From Monarcha castaneiventris obscurior (lineage: Eukaryota > Chordata > Aves > Passeriformes > Monarchidae): a stretch of DNA of 64,000 nt. Where the stretch lies: the NCBI GenBank assembly GCA_026261815.1, contig JAMPIT010000059.1, forward strand, positions 14,680,001-14,744,000, read 5' to 3'. A model generated the notes under the pieces. The model was not told the DNA's origin. It was given only the letters and a program-made list of their open reading frames with translations, and searched no databases. The translations under genes and the position numbers were made by a program. Shown one piece after another: positions 1 to 12,385 of this stretch. The first letter of the stretch is position 1; every line of letters starts with the position of its first letter.

Positions 1-127
1 ATGCCCCCCGCCACGCCTCCCTCCTTCCCTCCCGCCCGGGCGAGGGGCAGTGGCGGGTTTCGTAAGCTCGGGCGGCCGCGGCAGAGCGGGGTCCCCGGGC
101 GGTGCCGCGGAGCGATGCGCGGTGCAG
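1..127 (+). other. RNF152: Probable RNF152 non-coding exon 1 (5' UTR, partial)
   Basis: A good splice donor, CAG followed by GTGAGC, sits at 125-133, so the exon would end at base 127. RNF152 genes keep their whole coding region in one downstream exon, which fits a non-coding first exon here. The transcription start cannot be placed and may lie left of the window. An ATG at 115-117 would open a short upstream ORF that crosses into exon 2. The weaker donor-like sites near 60 and 264 are alternatives. The link between this exon and RNF152 is inferred from strand, position and splice signals only. Confidence 0.5.
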
Positions 128-330
128 GTGAGCGGCCGAGCTGCGCCCGCCGCCGCGTCCCGAGTGGGCGGCGGGCGCCGAGGTTACTTCCAAAGCCGGC
201 GGGGTCGCGGCTGCAGCGCACCAGCGCTGTTCCGAGCGGAGGAGGGTTATCCGTGTGCTTTGCGAGCAAGTAAATCCGGCTAACTTAGAGACGGGGTTTG
301 GCGGGGTCCTTTGTTCCAGCGGGAGGTTCG
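1..330. promoter_or_regulatory. RNF152: CpG island, promoter region of RNF152 (left edge cut)
   Basis: The first ~330 bases are very GC-rich with dense CpG, unlike the AT-rich tens of kilobases that follow. The composition falls to background after a T-rich run near 350-365. No TATA box is visible. This is typical of a vertebrate CpG-island promoter. The only coding gene recognised downstream on the same strand is RNF152, whose coding exon lies 39 kb away behind a strong splice acceptor, so assignment to RNF152 is inference. The island probably continues left of the window. Confidence 0.7.
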
Positions 331-739
331 GTGGCGGTTTTGCGTTGGTTTGGTTTTTTTTTTTTGGTTGATTTTCCTTCCTTATGCCGGCAGTTAGCGG
401 AGAAGATACGCGGTAATTCGGGTGCTGTCATTAAGTGCCAGACATCTCGCCGGGCTTTTAGAAAAAGGCTTTAATTATTTTATTTAACCAGCCTGGAGGA
501 GAGGGCTGAAGCCCCCTGCCCAGGTAGGATCCCCGCTCTACAGAGCGGCAGCGCTCAGAGTTCCTTACGGCATCAGATGCCGTCTCCCAGCTGAGGTCGA
601 GCTGCCAAAAATGTGATTTACGGACCCTGCCGACATCCGTCACCCAAGCGCTTTGTTCCGACACGCCGTCCGGTGGAGAGACTTCTCCGGGAGCAGCTCT
701 GCCTCTCCTGAAATGTGGATACACTTTAGGATATGTGCA

Positions 740-761
740 GGGTGCACATATGTGTGCACCC
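740..761. repeat. Short inverted repeat (9-bp arms)
   Basis: Arms GGGTGCACA and TGTGCACCC flank a 4-base centre (TATG), about 400 bp downstream of the CpG island. It could fold as a small hairpin or be a dyad protein-binding site. No function can be assigned. Confidence 0.4.
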
Positions 762-815
762 CGGTGCCAGCCGGGGAGGCATTAAGTGTGTCTGTTTGTG
801 TAATAGGTGTCTCAC

Positions 816-965
816 AAAAAAAAAAAAAAAAGGCAAACAGGCTTTTGATAAGGTCCCATTAATTGAACTGTAAACATAGTAATTCCTCTGCGCTTGTTTG
901 CTCGCTGAAACTCTTCCTCCTCCTCATCGATACGGCCCGTGGTTTTGGTTTTTTTTTTTTTTTTT
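816..965. repeat. Homopolymer tracts A16 and T17
   Basis: A run of 16 A lies at 816-831 and a run of 17 T at 949-965. They are simple repeats, length-unstable in sequencing, with no sign of an attached retroelement body. Confidence 0.8.
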
Positions 966-1530
966 CATTTTTGTTTTCAGCTAGTACGTTTTAGAGAGCT
1001 TTTGATACAGATTTACTTAGATATTTTGGCTGGTTTAGACTGTTGGAAATCATTTGTAGCCTTTCAGTTTAGAATGAGTATGAAGGTCCTGTTCTCAGCC
1101 TTTCTGTACCACAGGCCTTTTTGAAATGCCCAGCGAGTCTGCACTAATGTAGAACCTATGGGATGACAGGAGTAGCAATTTAGGAAAAAAGCCCTTCTGC
1201 TGAAAACTCTGTTCTTGGCCATGTAACAGTGTGCGACTGGATTTTAGCTTCTTACGAGCTGCATGAAAGGTGAAATGTAAAAGTCCTGGCTGAGGAGTGC
1301 AAAGCTGGGACGGCCGTGTGCTGTTGCTGGCCGCGGCACTGGTGGCACTGGAGTGCCCGTGGCTGTCGGGACGGGGCTCTGTGGAAAATTCCCGCTATGC
1401 ACACGCTGGCAGTACAGTTAAAAAGCCCAAGCCTCTGGCTCAAAGCTGTGAGGTCTCTCAGAGGGTTTGGACAGCTGGCCAGGTATGTGAAGACAAATGA
1501 AAACGATACCTGTTTTATTGCTGCTTTTCT

Positions 1531-1541
1531 GGGGGGGGGGG
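1531..1541 (+). repeat. G11 homopolymer
   Basis: Eleven consecutive G in AT-rich intronic sequence. Length is prone to sequencing error. No other G-tracts adjoin it, so an intramolecular quadruplex is not supported. Confidence 0.7.
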
Positions 1542-4500
1542 AGGAAAGTTGGTTGGATCACACCTGATGGAAGTTTTATATGCATTTATATGTGAAGTCT
1601 TCTTGGGAGTACTCGATAGTGCTCTGAGATACAAAGATTAGAAATGCCAGGAAGACAATAAATATTATTTTGGCCTTAATATAGTGTGTTTAAATTATAC
1701 ATGCAACTCTAAGAACTCAGAATGAGCCTCTCATCCAAAGACCTTGTGCTCAGAGAATGAGCAGGTAGATGCTTCTGGGTGCTGGTCACCCTTCCCCAAC
1801 TGACTCACTTGGTCCTTCAGTTTTGCCAAAATCCGTGGATATGTTTTTGTCATACCTATTCCTGGCTCCAGTTCAGGGCTCTCACCTTGACCCCTCGATG
1901 AACTAGATCAGAAAATCCCATCAGCTGCAGTCCGATGGAGGCTTCAGCACAGTTTTAACTCAGTCATGTGATTTGCCCCAGTGAAATTAGAGGGGTACTT
2001 GGAAGCAAGCTTGCACATAAAGATTTTAAGCTCAGGGCTGTTGCTCATAAGCTTTCCAGGGTGTGAACTGCACATCGTTTTTCCTTCCATGGGGCTGAGA
2101 ACAAATGCCGTATCATGTTTGGGTTCCATCCAGAACAGCTGACCATAGCCAGCACCAGTACTGGCAGAGTAGGAGCAGTGGAGCTTCTTTGCTGGAGTTT
2201 TACAGAGCATTAGTTTGTGCTTGGGGCTTGAAGTCTTGCTGGAAGCTAATGAAGCTTATACTCCTAAATGCTCAAGCCATCCTTTCGAGCAGAATTGAGT
2301 TTTCTAAGTCAGTGGAATATTTTTCAGACTGTGACCCCAGTCAGTTGGTGGGGCCTGGAGGATACAGGTCTAGAGGTATGAGTGGATCTAGATGATGCCC
2401 TGATCAGTTGACATGACTCTACCGAAGACTTGGTGATTTGTGGGTTTGACCACATGGCTGTTGACTTTGGGGTCTGGCCTAGGGATCCAGCCTTTCTATG
2501 AAGAGTGTTCTTACATTGCCTTTTGTGTTTATTTGTCAGCCAGTTCTGCAGCCCCCTTCCGTACATCAAGTAGAAGATATTCAGGCAAGTAATGTCACTG
2601 ACTTGAGTGTAGTTACTCAGCTGAGTAAATGGTGTGCAATCCGAGTTCAAAGCAGTAGATTTTGGGTGTGAGTGCTCTTTTTGTGCAGCATGTGGGAAAC
2701 TAACTTCCAGAGCCTGGAATCTTGGCATGCCTTAAATTTTCTCCTGTTCTTATGCTTTGCCTCTATCCGGTGGGTGGGTGGGCTGGAAGTCAGATGGGAG
2801 GCTGGGCTTTCCTCCCCTTCACAGAAAGCAGCTCTTCAGAGAAATTCCACAGCTGCTTCCGAGTCTGTCTGGAGTTGCCTTCTTGCTTTGTCGCTGCTGT
2901 CTCCTCCTGCTTTGCTGTGCCCTGCGAGGGGAGCAGAGGAGCCCTTGGAACTGCTGTGGCTCTGTAGCATGATCTGTCCCACCGAGTGGGGCTGGAGGAA
3001 ACCCTCCCAGCCCTCATCAGTGCAGCCTCTCTCTGTGTCCTGGACTGTCCAGGGCTCAACATTTGCTGACTGCAGCAGAGCTGCCCCCTGCCTCAAAGGC
3101 ACCGATGGTGGCCAAGCACCAACAGCATGGGTTAAGGGATGCTGGGGATGGCTAGGAGAAGGATGCTGAAGTCTCTGGGATGAGTTAATTTCCAGGGTTG
3201 TGAAGGAGAGATGAGCCTCAGCTGCTTTCACACTGAGATCCGAGTAACAGTCCTTCAGCCCTGACAAAGCATTTCACCCCTTTCAGATGCAAATCCCCTT
3301 GCCCTGTTTTTCTGCTGCAGAAATTACCCGTCCAGAGCTACCCCCAGATGTAAATAAGATTGAAATTTGCCCCTTCCTGCTCCAGATGTGTGACATCTGG
3401 GTAGCTACAGAGCTGAACTGCACTGTGTGCTATGTGGCTCACAGGCTGGATTGAGCAAGGCGTTGTTTCCTGGGATGTAGCAGAACATGGAAACACCACT
3501 AATCAAACATCGTAGTTTTCATCTGGTTTTATTTTACTTCATTTTAACTTAGTTTCCCCAGGAAATGAGCGCTGTTTGTCTCCTGTTTGGCCAGTTTCAA
3601 CCAGATTGCACCAATGGCTGGCAGTCTTGAAGATCACTAATTTCCCACTTATGTTTGTTAAGAGTAGTGGGTGGCTGGGCAATCTTGGAAGCAATGCTCT
3701 CTCTGATGAAAACTAGACTGCTTACAGCTACTCTCTGTTCTGCCTGGTAGCACTGGCCAGCCAGGCATTGCATGTGTGGTGGTCAAACACGCAGCACCTC
3801 TGCAGCCCTGGCCGGCTTGCAGGCTGTGTGTGGCATCCAGGGCAGGGGCAGGTGTGAGGTAGCACTGAAGGGAGCTGCAGGGGCAGGAGGGCAGAGGACA
3901 CAGATGTCCCAAAGATGAATCCTGTTTGTTAATCTTCCTTTGGGCATGGCTACACTTTGGTTTGCCAAGATAAAGCCACCTGAGATTTAGGAAGGCTTGT
4001 GGGCTGACAGCCATAGCTTGGACAAGCCTGCTTTCTTTGACTTTGAGGACACCTTAGGCTGAACAGAGGTAAGCATTGGAGCAGAAGGGAATGTGCACCC
4101 TGGGCAGGACTTGGGCAGAGGTGTGTGCGCATGGGCAAATTCACACATGTGCAATGGCAGTATGATAATCTGGGTGTTCACCAGCGCCATCCTGTTGAAT
4201 TCAGTGATAATTTGACACTGATAACATTCAGTTCTGTATGTTTCTCCCAAAGTAGCTTCTGTGAGTGAATCCAGTCTTGGATTCCCCACAGCCCTCTCCC
4301 CAGAGTTACTTTAGGTAGGTGTGCATGTGGGCTGAGGTGGTGCTGTGAGATGTCGGGGACATGCTTGTGTGTTGCTGAGCATCCCAATATAGATGCAACT
4401 GGTCTGGCATGGGTGTCTTGAGGGGTCTGCCTCCAAAATCTGGACACTGTTGTACTAAGAAAAGCAGACTTACCCTCACCCAGGCTGTGTCTGTCCTAGA

Positions 4501-6089
4501 CGGTATAGCTGTGCTGATGTGGTGAGCACATGTCTTCAGACTTGGACTGAGGGAAAAGACAAGCATTGACAGTAGAAATAGGAGTGTCAAGGTGTCAAGC
4601 ATTCATGGATGCACATGCAATTCCTCACCCAGTACACATTTTGATCCCCTCTTTGTTGCTGCTGGTTGTCAGGCAATGCATACCTGCTGTCCTGGAGCAT
4701 AGAGCATGGCCCTGCAGAGACCACCAGTGTCAGGCTCTAATGTCAAAATAACCATGTGACACCTCAGAGGGCCAATCTCAAACACCCATATAGACCTAGG
4801 TTAAACCAGATGCATCTGTCAAGGTGAGGTAAAGGGAGGAACTGTAGAGCTGGCTCCCCATCGTGGTTCATAGAGGATGTGGAGCACCAAGTCATGCTAG
4901 TGATGCAAAATGCTATTCCCTTTCCCCACACAAAATCTCTGCTTGGGCATTTCTGGCATCCAGGTGTAATTCTCTACACCATTAGGGGTATGCCACTTAG
5001 TGAAGCAGAACTTCTCTTGCTTCCCTTCCTTTCCCCTCCATGGACACCATCTCTGACCACTGGTAGCTTGGCATGGTAAATGTCTCTGGTAGGTAAGAAT
5101 GGACTCAGGCTTGGACAAGGCATTGCAGGTCCCTCCTCTGAAGGTGTCAGTCACCAGGGCTTCTGTGTTAGAAGTCCTGAAGCAGGCAGATGTGGAGTAA
5201 AACATTGCTGTGGTATCATCTTTGCCTGTTCTCATTAACTGTAGTGTGCTACCTGCATACATGTAGGGATGGTGCAGTGCTTTCTCTGTTAGCTTTTAAA
5301 CTGAGCTGAGCAGGTTGCATGCCAGGAGGGAAGGATTGCAATGTTTCTTTCCATCACCACAGTGGATTTTCCATGGTGGAGCTCTTGCAAAAGATGTGCA
5401 CTGAGAAGAGCTGGTGTGACCCGAGTGCCTGGGACACTGCAGGCTCTGACTGACTGCACCTCAGGGACTTGATAGCGCCAGGTTTTGCAAGCTCTGCTCT
5501 CTGAGGATGGGGAAAGATAGAAGTGAAACTTACTTTGTTAGGTACAAGATCATGTAAAGCTTGTGGTAGTAGCTGCCAGCACCCCATAGACAAGGTGAAA
5601 AATATGACTTAAAGAAAGGGTGTGTTTGCAACTGAGGACGTACAAAGGCAAGTAAGACTTTTTTAAAAAGCATGAAGCATGTATAGGGAGCATGCTGTCA
5701 GACAGCACTGCCTCTTGGCAGCTAATACCATCTGCAAATAAAACAAGTTAGGTTGTTGCTATTGCAGTTGCTTTCCCTCACAAAGCAGCCTGACCCAGAC
5801 GCTGAGAAACGTGTTGGCAATTGGCCTGAAGTTGGAGGTGTGCAGGCTAATTTACTTAAAAGACCCAATATAACAATTATCATGCAGGATGAACACATAC
5901 AACTGCAATGTTTGCTTGCCAGTTGTATTTTATATGACACTCTCCCTGAAGTTGCTGGTGACTGCATCATGTAGACTGCATCTACCATTAAACACAGAAA
6001 TACAGCCTGGAGATGATGGGCTTCTTCCCTGACCTGCAGTTAGGAGCAATAATTACACTTAAACAAGTTTTAATGTGGAGGTAGGAGGG

Positions 6090-6215
6090 ATTCAGTGGCT
6101 TGAGCAGAAGGCTCTTAGTGGGGTCATTTGGGATCCAGGCCTTGGGAGCTTTCCTTCTGACCTTGGGCAAAGCACATCAGCTGCTCAGTGCCTCTGTTCA
6201 TAAAATCTGATTTGT
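6090..6215 (+). mobile_element. MIR-like SINE relic
   Basis: The segment follows the order of motifs in MIR elements: a GTGGCTTGAGCAGAAGGCTCT-like 5' part with the A and B box remnants, then GACCTTGGGCAAAGCAC near 6159-6175, then TCAGTGCCTCTGTTCATAAAAT at 6185-6206, which matches the conserved MIR core. It is highly diverged, as expected for an ancient tRNA-derived SINE in a bird. The assignment is by eye; an alignment to the MIR consensus would settle it. Confidence 0.55.
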
Positions 6216-8529
6216 GACTATCAGTTTCAGAGTAGTTGATTGATAGTGGTCTTGGTTTCCTCCTCTGAAACAACCCCAAAATCCCCAAATGTTTGTGCAT
6301 GGAATTGAAGTATAAAGCTTCTCCTTTTCCTCTCCCTGCTCTTTACCTCAGATAAAGGTGGAAGAAAGGGAGTTGTTCACAGCCATCTGCTGGAGGCATC
6401 CATCATGTTGGGAGCACAGGCTGCTGGTTGTTCCACATGTTATTAGTGATGAAAATATATAAACATATGATCACATAATTGTTGCATTTAAAGTGTTTAC
6501 AAAATAATGACATCAGGAGAACAATGGCATTACAAAATCAGGTGGACAAAAGCAATGAAGTTCCAGGACTAATGTTGCAGAACTCCCCTTTGCATCTGCA
6601 TTATGATACAATCTTTAATTCTGTAATTGCATCATTTTTTCCCTTTCACAGAGTCCCTTTTTCACTGGATAGGTAATTGCTGCATAATTCATTTTTTCTT
6701 CCCCACATTTACTTTCTGCATGTGTCTCTGTGTCTATTTATTTTACACCCTACCCAGACCTTGAACTGAACAGTTGCTAATTCCTTCCTGGGGGCTTTCT
6801 CAGCTGGGGAGGTTATTCTTGCAGCATCTCAGGTACAGGTTCTGTCTTTGTTTTCATAGCTGAGGAATGAAGTCAAAGAGCAAATCAATCTCAGGTGATT
6901 TAAACACCTTCAATTTTGGCTGCGTCAAAGAGATACTTAGGTATGATTTTATTTTCTACTCATCCTAGAGTACCTGGCATGATGTAGCAGTTCATCTGCT
7001 GGAAGCACAAGGACAGCTGACCTCAGCTGTTGGTGTCTGTAGATTATCCCTAAATGCCTTGACTTGAGGGTGGAACCGCCCCATTCGGGGTCACCTGAAG
7101 AGAAAACTAGTTTCAGAGACTTGCTGAGCATCTTAAAAGGTTGAGTGCAGAGCCAAGAAGGAGGTAATTCCTGCCTGCAGGTGGTATGTCCAACTTCCTC
7201 AAGCAAGGTGGTTGTGTCTCTTTGTTCCTGCATTGCTTTGTTCACGAATGTTTCTGACCTTCCCTGAGTGAGGCAGGGTTTGAGGGGCAGCTGTTGCTTT
7301 TATCACACAACCTTACTGCCTTTTTTTGAAAGCAGTCGATTTCCAGGGCTCAAATGGTTTGTGGTCATTGAATTGGAGACAGAGACAGTGCAGATATATA
7401 CTGGATGAAGGTTGTATGGGTAGTCTTCATTATGATACCTCCTAATTTTGAAGTGATCAAGTTGGCAGTCTTTGTATTAAAAAATAACATAGCTATGTTT
7501 AAATGTAATTTTATAACTACAAAGGGAAAAGCAGGAGATAAATAAAAATTAGGCCTTGTCACATGAATGTGCAGTGGCCTGAGTCATCCAGAGAGCACAT
7601 ACCCTTGGGATGTAGCATTTATTTCTAACCCATGGGATAAGGGCCTGCTGAGGAAGCAGTGTTTGGCTGTGGATGGTGATCAGTGGCTAGAGTGGGATGA
7701 CATGCTCAGCAGCTCATTTGGTGCTCTACTGAGGGGCTTTGCAGCCCAGAGCCGGGATACCCTCAGATCCCAGGTAAGGATGGGGTAGGAGAGTTCTGGT
7801 GCTTCCCAAGTCTTCTTTGATTCGGCTATGTCTGTTCTGCTCTTGACTGTGTGGCAGCCTAGTCATCCCCTTAAACTCACCCTCCCCAGTCCTCCCTCCT
7901 TTCCTGCTGTTTCTGTGCTTCCCTAACAAATGCCATCTGCTTCTCTCCATGTTTTCGGGTAACATCACTTCAGCATGTTGTTTCTGGTGGCACTTAGCAT
8001 TTTCCAGAGGTCCCAGATAGGGGACAGGGTTATGTACAGTCTTGATTCCAGTGTAGATCTTTAATTTTTGCTTGTTCAAACTGTAGATGAAGGCCAGCCC
8101 GATAGCTTGGAAGCATTTTAGAGGATTCATGTTCCTTAAGTTTAGACCAGAGCCATTACTATGGGATCGTATGAGATCAGGCAATGGGGAAATGGCTGCT
8201 TTAGGCCAACTCTGTTCATAACTTATATCTAAAGAATATGTTGTGTTCTGCCCTGTTCCTCAGTGTTTTGTTGGATGCAGTCTTGCTTGATCCCACCTAC
8301 CTTCCATGGGGTTGAATATTACACTGAAATTGCATCAGTTCATAGTGAGGAGCACTGGTTGCTCATGCTTTTTTTTTCTTTTCTGGAAATTAATAGCAAC
8401 ATGATAGTGCAAGAAAGAGTGGGTACGTCCTAGAGGCTGAGTTTCCAGCTGAAATGCAAGTTGGTGAACTTGGCCACTTTCCAGAAAAGTGATGTTTGTA
8501 GTTCCAGCAAGTCATTAGATGTCTGCACA

Positions 8530-8640
8530 TCTTCTGACCAATTGACAATGAGTCTCTTCCTACATCTTTATTCAGGGGAGGAGGGTGGTTAATACCAACC
8601 TCACAGAGCAGCAAGAGAAGATGAAGTATACAATTTCTGA
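8530..8640 (+). mobile_element. Possible second MIR-like relic
   Basis: Blocks resembling MIR occur in order: CTGACCAATTGACAATGAGT near 8533, TCTTCCTACATCTTTATTCAGGGG near 8553, and TAATACCAACCTCACAGAG at 8590-8608, followed by a GA-rich stretch where MIR has GTTGTGAGGATTAAATGA. Identity is low and the assignment is weaker than for the copy near 6.1 kb. Confidence 0.35.
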
Positions 8641-11600
8641 TTGTGTTCAAATGACCGCAACAATAGGCTTTCTTTCTGTACTTTAGGATTTTTTTGCTTC
8701 ATCTAACTAGATGAGGAAAAGAGGATGTACCAGCAAGGAAAATATGCTTGCCAACAAAATCGGGTCTTGGAACAGACCAGGCTGACCTGCAGTGAAACAG
8801 TTGGGATGATAATAATTTAAAAGTCAGGCTTGTGTTCTTGGGAATTTTTGATATAAATCATAGCTGTGATCACTATAAACCATGTCAAACTAGATTCATA
8901 AAATAATGTCAGAGTGTCTTAAAAAGTTTCAGATGACTCAAAGGATTGTACACCTTTACAAAATAATTAATAAGCCAGATGCTAAAAACTGGCACCCACC
9001 CGTTTTTCTCCTTGTGTTGCCATGGTGTGTAAGTCCAAGAGTCAGTATTTGATTACTGAACATCATGTATATGAGAAGGAGAGACAATTAAAAGGAACAT
9101 GGGACTGGTCTTCAGCTCTTATCTGAGAGTTCTTGGGGATCCAGGGTCTTTGTCTAGCCTGTGGAAGGTTACTGTGAGAAATGGCTTGTGTCAATGGAGA
9201 CACAATCTTTTAAGAGGTGAGGGAAAGGTTTTGGTGGGGGGAAAAATAAACAACAAAAACCACTGCACACCACTGGCCTAGGCATCTCCAGCCTGGAAGG
9301 TGGTGGTGAGCCTGTCTGACTTGGATTTGGTCTGAGCTTGGAGAGGCTTCACTTAATCCCTGATAGAATCTTGTTCTCTCTATTTTGTGTGTGTGGTTTT
9401 CTTTTGAAGTAAGCATGTTGAGGCAGACCTTCAGGCACTGTAAGTTGCCATAGCTCCCCTGGAAAAGAAGTGGGCTCCTCTGTGGGGTGGCCCCCATATT
9501 AGGTGTGCCCTGCTGGCCTTTCTCCACCCCTGGTTTGCCTCCCTCCTCTCCTCTTCCTCACAGCGTCAGTGGTCAGATGCTGAGAGGCAAGGGACAGGGC
9601 TTGGAAAAAGCTGGCTCAGCAGAGGAGGTGGAGAGCCAGCTGATGCCACTATTAATGTTCTTTCAAAATTGATGGATGAGACGATTACAGAATTGCAGAG
9701 GGAAGTGAAAGTTAACAGAATCCATGTTTTAATTGTATTCTGGATTGTTTTCAGCAGCCAGCTTCTGAGGTGCAGGACAGATCAAGCATTTTTTTGAGGA
9801 TGTTGATGTGGGCTGCACAATGTACTGTTTTTAAAGAAAGAAAAAGATTGGGCCAGTCTGTTTTCCACACTCTGCTGCTCTCAGTCTTCTTCACTTGTCC
9901 TGTGTGATAGTATGCTGTGTCTAGACAGTAAATCAGATCTGAAATACTGTCCTGATGCAGCTAGAAGAAAAAGAGGCTCTTCCAAGCACCTGTGGTGTCA
10001 AGGTGCTCAAACCTTTAAGGGACACAGAGGTTCTGGACTTGTACTTTCCTCTGTGTGCCCTTCATCCCCCTGGGAAGGAGTGAGGATGATGGATCTGTGT
10101 GGCTTGTGGTGACCAGCAGTGTGGATCCGTGTTTCCTCCATGCTGCATGCTGGCCTTCGGGCATTGACATCTGCTGGCCTTTAACCTGAGGGAGATCCTT
10201 TTTCAGCTGATGAAGCTCTCCTGCTCAGTCTGCAAGTAGCAGTTGTGTGCTGCATGAGGTTTTCTTCTGAACTGGTGTTTTCCTTGAGTATGCTTCATCC
10301 AGGATTGGACCAAAACACTCTCTTTTTTCTAAGTTTTGTTTTTCTTCAGGCTTTAAATAAACCAATTTGCTTTGTAGTATTTTTCCTAGCATTTCTTTCC
10401 TCTGTAACTGAGAACTTCTCCCCACAGGCTCCTTAATTCAAACATAACTTGCTGTAATTCTGCATGTTTAGAAAAAGTACCTGTGTAGGCAGTTAAGAGA
10501 AAAAAGCATCAGTATTGTTGCTTGCCTCCTGCTTTCTCCCAGGTCAAAAGCCGAGAATGGGACACCTTTCAGGAGTGGGCTCTTTAAATTAAAATCCCAG
10601 TCTCAACATCCTGGCATCTTCATCAAACAAGCATTCTTTTCCATCAGCTGCAGGTGAAGTTGCATGAGAGGAGGTATCCTTGGGGTCTTGGAGGGCTGCT
10701 CTGTTTCTGAAAAGGAATAATTTGAGGCGGAGATGGTCTTCTGCCCCAATGCTTTAGCGTGTGTTTCCTCCATCTCTCTCGTACCTTTGGAAGGATTTCT
10801 GGGGTCCAGCTGGGCAGTGGGGAGCTCTCACATTTCTCCCTACTTACCTTCCTGGGACAGCAGCTGCAGTCCCAATTGTGAGGTTTAGAAATTGGTTCTT
10901 CTTACTTCATTTCCTACTCTGGAACTGGTTGGTATTTTAATGTCTGTAAGCTAACATTGGGGAGGGTAGCACACCAAGGAGCTGGACTGCTGTAAGAGGA
11001 AAAGTTCCTCCCATTCTCTCAGGCAGGAAAACAGGCTTGTGGGATGTGGTTGTGATCCCTGTGAGTTCCAGAAGGCGCCTTAGCTGAGCAGGTGCTAAGT
11101 GGGGAAGATGAGCAGTGGATCACAGCAGCTTTCTGACATCCTAAAGGACACAAATTCTTTGCAGTGTTTACTCTGAAAATACTCTCTCTGCCTTTCCAGA
11201 AGTGCACTGTTTACACACACACAAACATTGGGATTTTGCAGTGTACGTGCTTGCACTTTTTGTGCTGTGGGCACAGCTGGTAATGCTGATAGGAGGGTTT
11301 CTGTTGTACAGATGCTTGCTGCTTAGAAAGTAGAAATTTGCTGAGAGTGGCACTGGAAGCCCAGCAATTCTCCTTCCAGTGAGGTAGGGAACTGCCGGTG
11401 GGGGCTGAGCTGTGCCACAGCAGGACCAGAGGTGCTGAAGTGCTGGCACTGTTATTTGGAATATTTAAATTCTTAAAGCTTTTTTTTTCTCTTAGCTGTA
11501 CTTTCCAAATCTATTTATTTAAAAGAAAACCTGAAATATGCTATTTTGCAGATGCTTGGGAGCCTGTTTTCTTTCTTCTGCCATGGTAGATCTGTTACAA

Positions 11601-12210
11601 AGTCAGTGACTGCAGCTACAAGTTGCTTGTCCAGGTGAAGCTTGTCTTTGCCTTTGTGGTATCAAGCCCCGTTTGGTATGTTTTGATGTGATTCTCACAG
11701 AATTTCCTTTTGTTTGCTGCACTGTTCTGTACGGCAGTTTCCATGTAAATATTATGAGAACTGTCAGTATGGGCCTGATGCCAAGGGTAAGGGACTAATA
11801 CAAATACATTTATTTTTATTTTGGAAGCTCTTGCTATTCACAGTTTGCTGGCAGGGTGGTAATGATGTTTCACAGAAGAATGCCTTTCTTATCATTTTGA
11901 TTTCAAAGTGCTCTAACAGGCTTCATCCACAGTCTCAGACATGGCAAATGATGCACCAGGATCAGAGTCCATTGAGCAGCAGGAGATGGGGATGGAGATG
12001 GGCCTGGGGGCATAGGATGAGCCTGAGGTCCATCCAGGATAACAGCACTGCTGTGGCATCCCCAGACCACAATGTGATGGCCCTGGGGGGACTAAAACAA
12101 GGTCATGTTTCCATTTTTTAGTTGCCAGGCCAGTGCTGTGTTGCTTATTCAGTGTTTTGTTGTAGGGGGACTGCAGATGTGCTGCTGTAGCTGAACAACG
12201 CCCGCTCGGT

Positions 12211-12385
12211 GAGACCCGAGATCCCTGCCTTGGCAATGCCTGGGTGAGACCCGAGATCCCTGCCTTGGCAATGCCTGGGTCAGACCTGAGATCCCTGCCT
12301 TGGCAATGCCTGGGTGAGACGCGAGATCCCTGCCTTTGCAATGCCTGGGTGAGACGCGAGATCCCTGCCTTTGCAATGCCTGCCT
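12211..12385 (+). repeat. Minisatellite, 5 x 35 bp
   Basis: Five back-to-back 35-base units start at 12211, 12246, 12281, 12316 and 12351. Units share GAGATCCCTGCCTT.GCAATGCC. Units 1 and 2 are identical; unit 3 carries CAGACCTGAG; units 4 and 5 share GAGACGCGAG and TTTGCAA. The last unit ends TGCCT instead of TGGGT. The period is not a multiple of three, so the repetitive peptides seen in translation change frame with each unit and are not evidence of a protein. Each junction contains GGGTGAGAC, a cryptic donor-like sequence. Confidence 0.95.

Noticed and set aside
1..283. Open frames of 90 and 77 codons across the left edge
   Set aside because: They lie in the GC-rich CpG island where stop codons are rare, show Arg/Gly/Pro-rich low-complexity peptides and cross the likely exon 1 donor. 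No domain is recognisable.
7567..7788. Possible coding exon ending at CCCAG/GTAAGG (7773)
   Set aside because: The 69 codons before the donor are open, but no convincing acceptor precedes them, the peptide is not recognisable and no partner exon in matching phase was found.
11913..12376. Repetitive peptide frames over the minisatellite, both strands
   Set aside because: The 35-bp period shifts frame in each unit; the apparent repeat protein is a by-product of the array.
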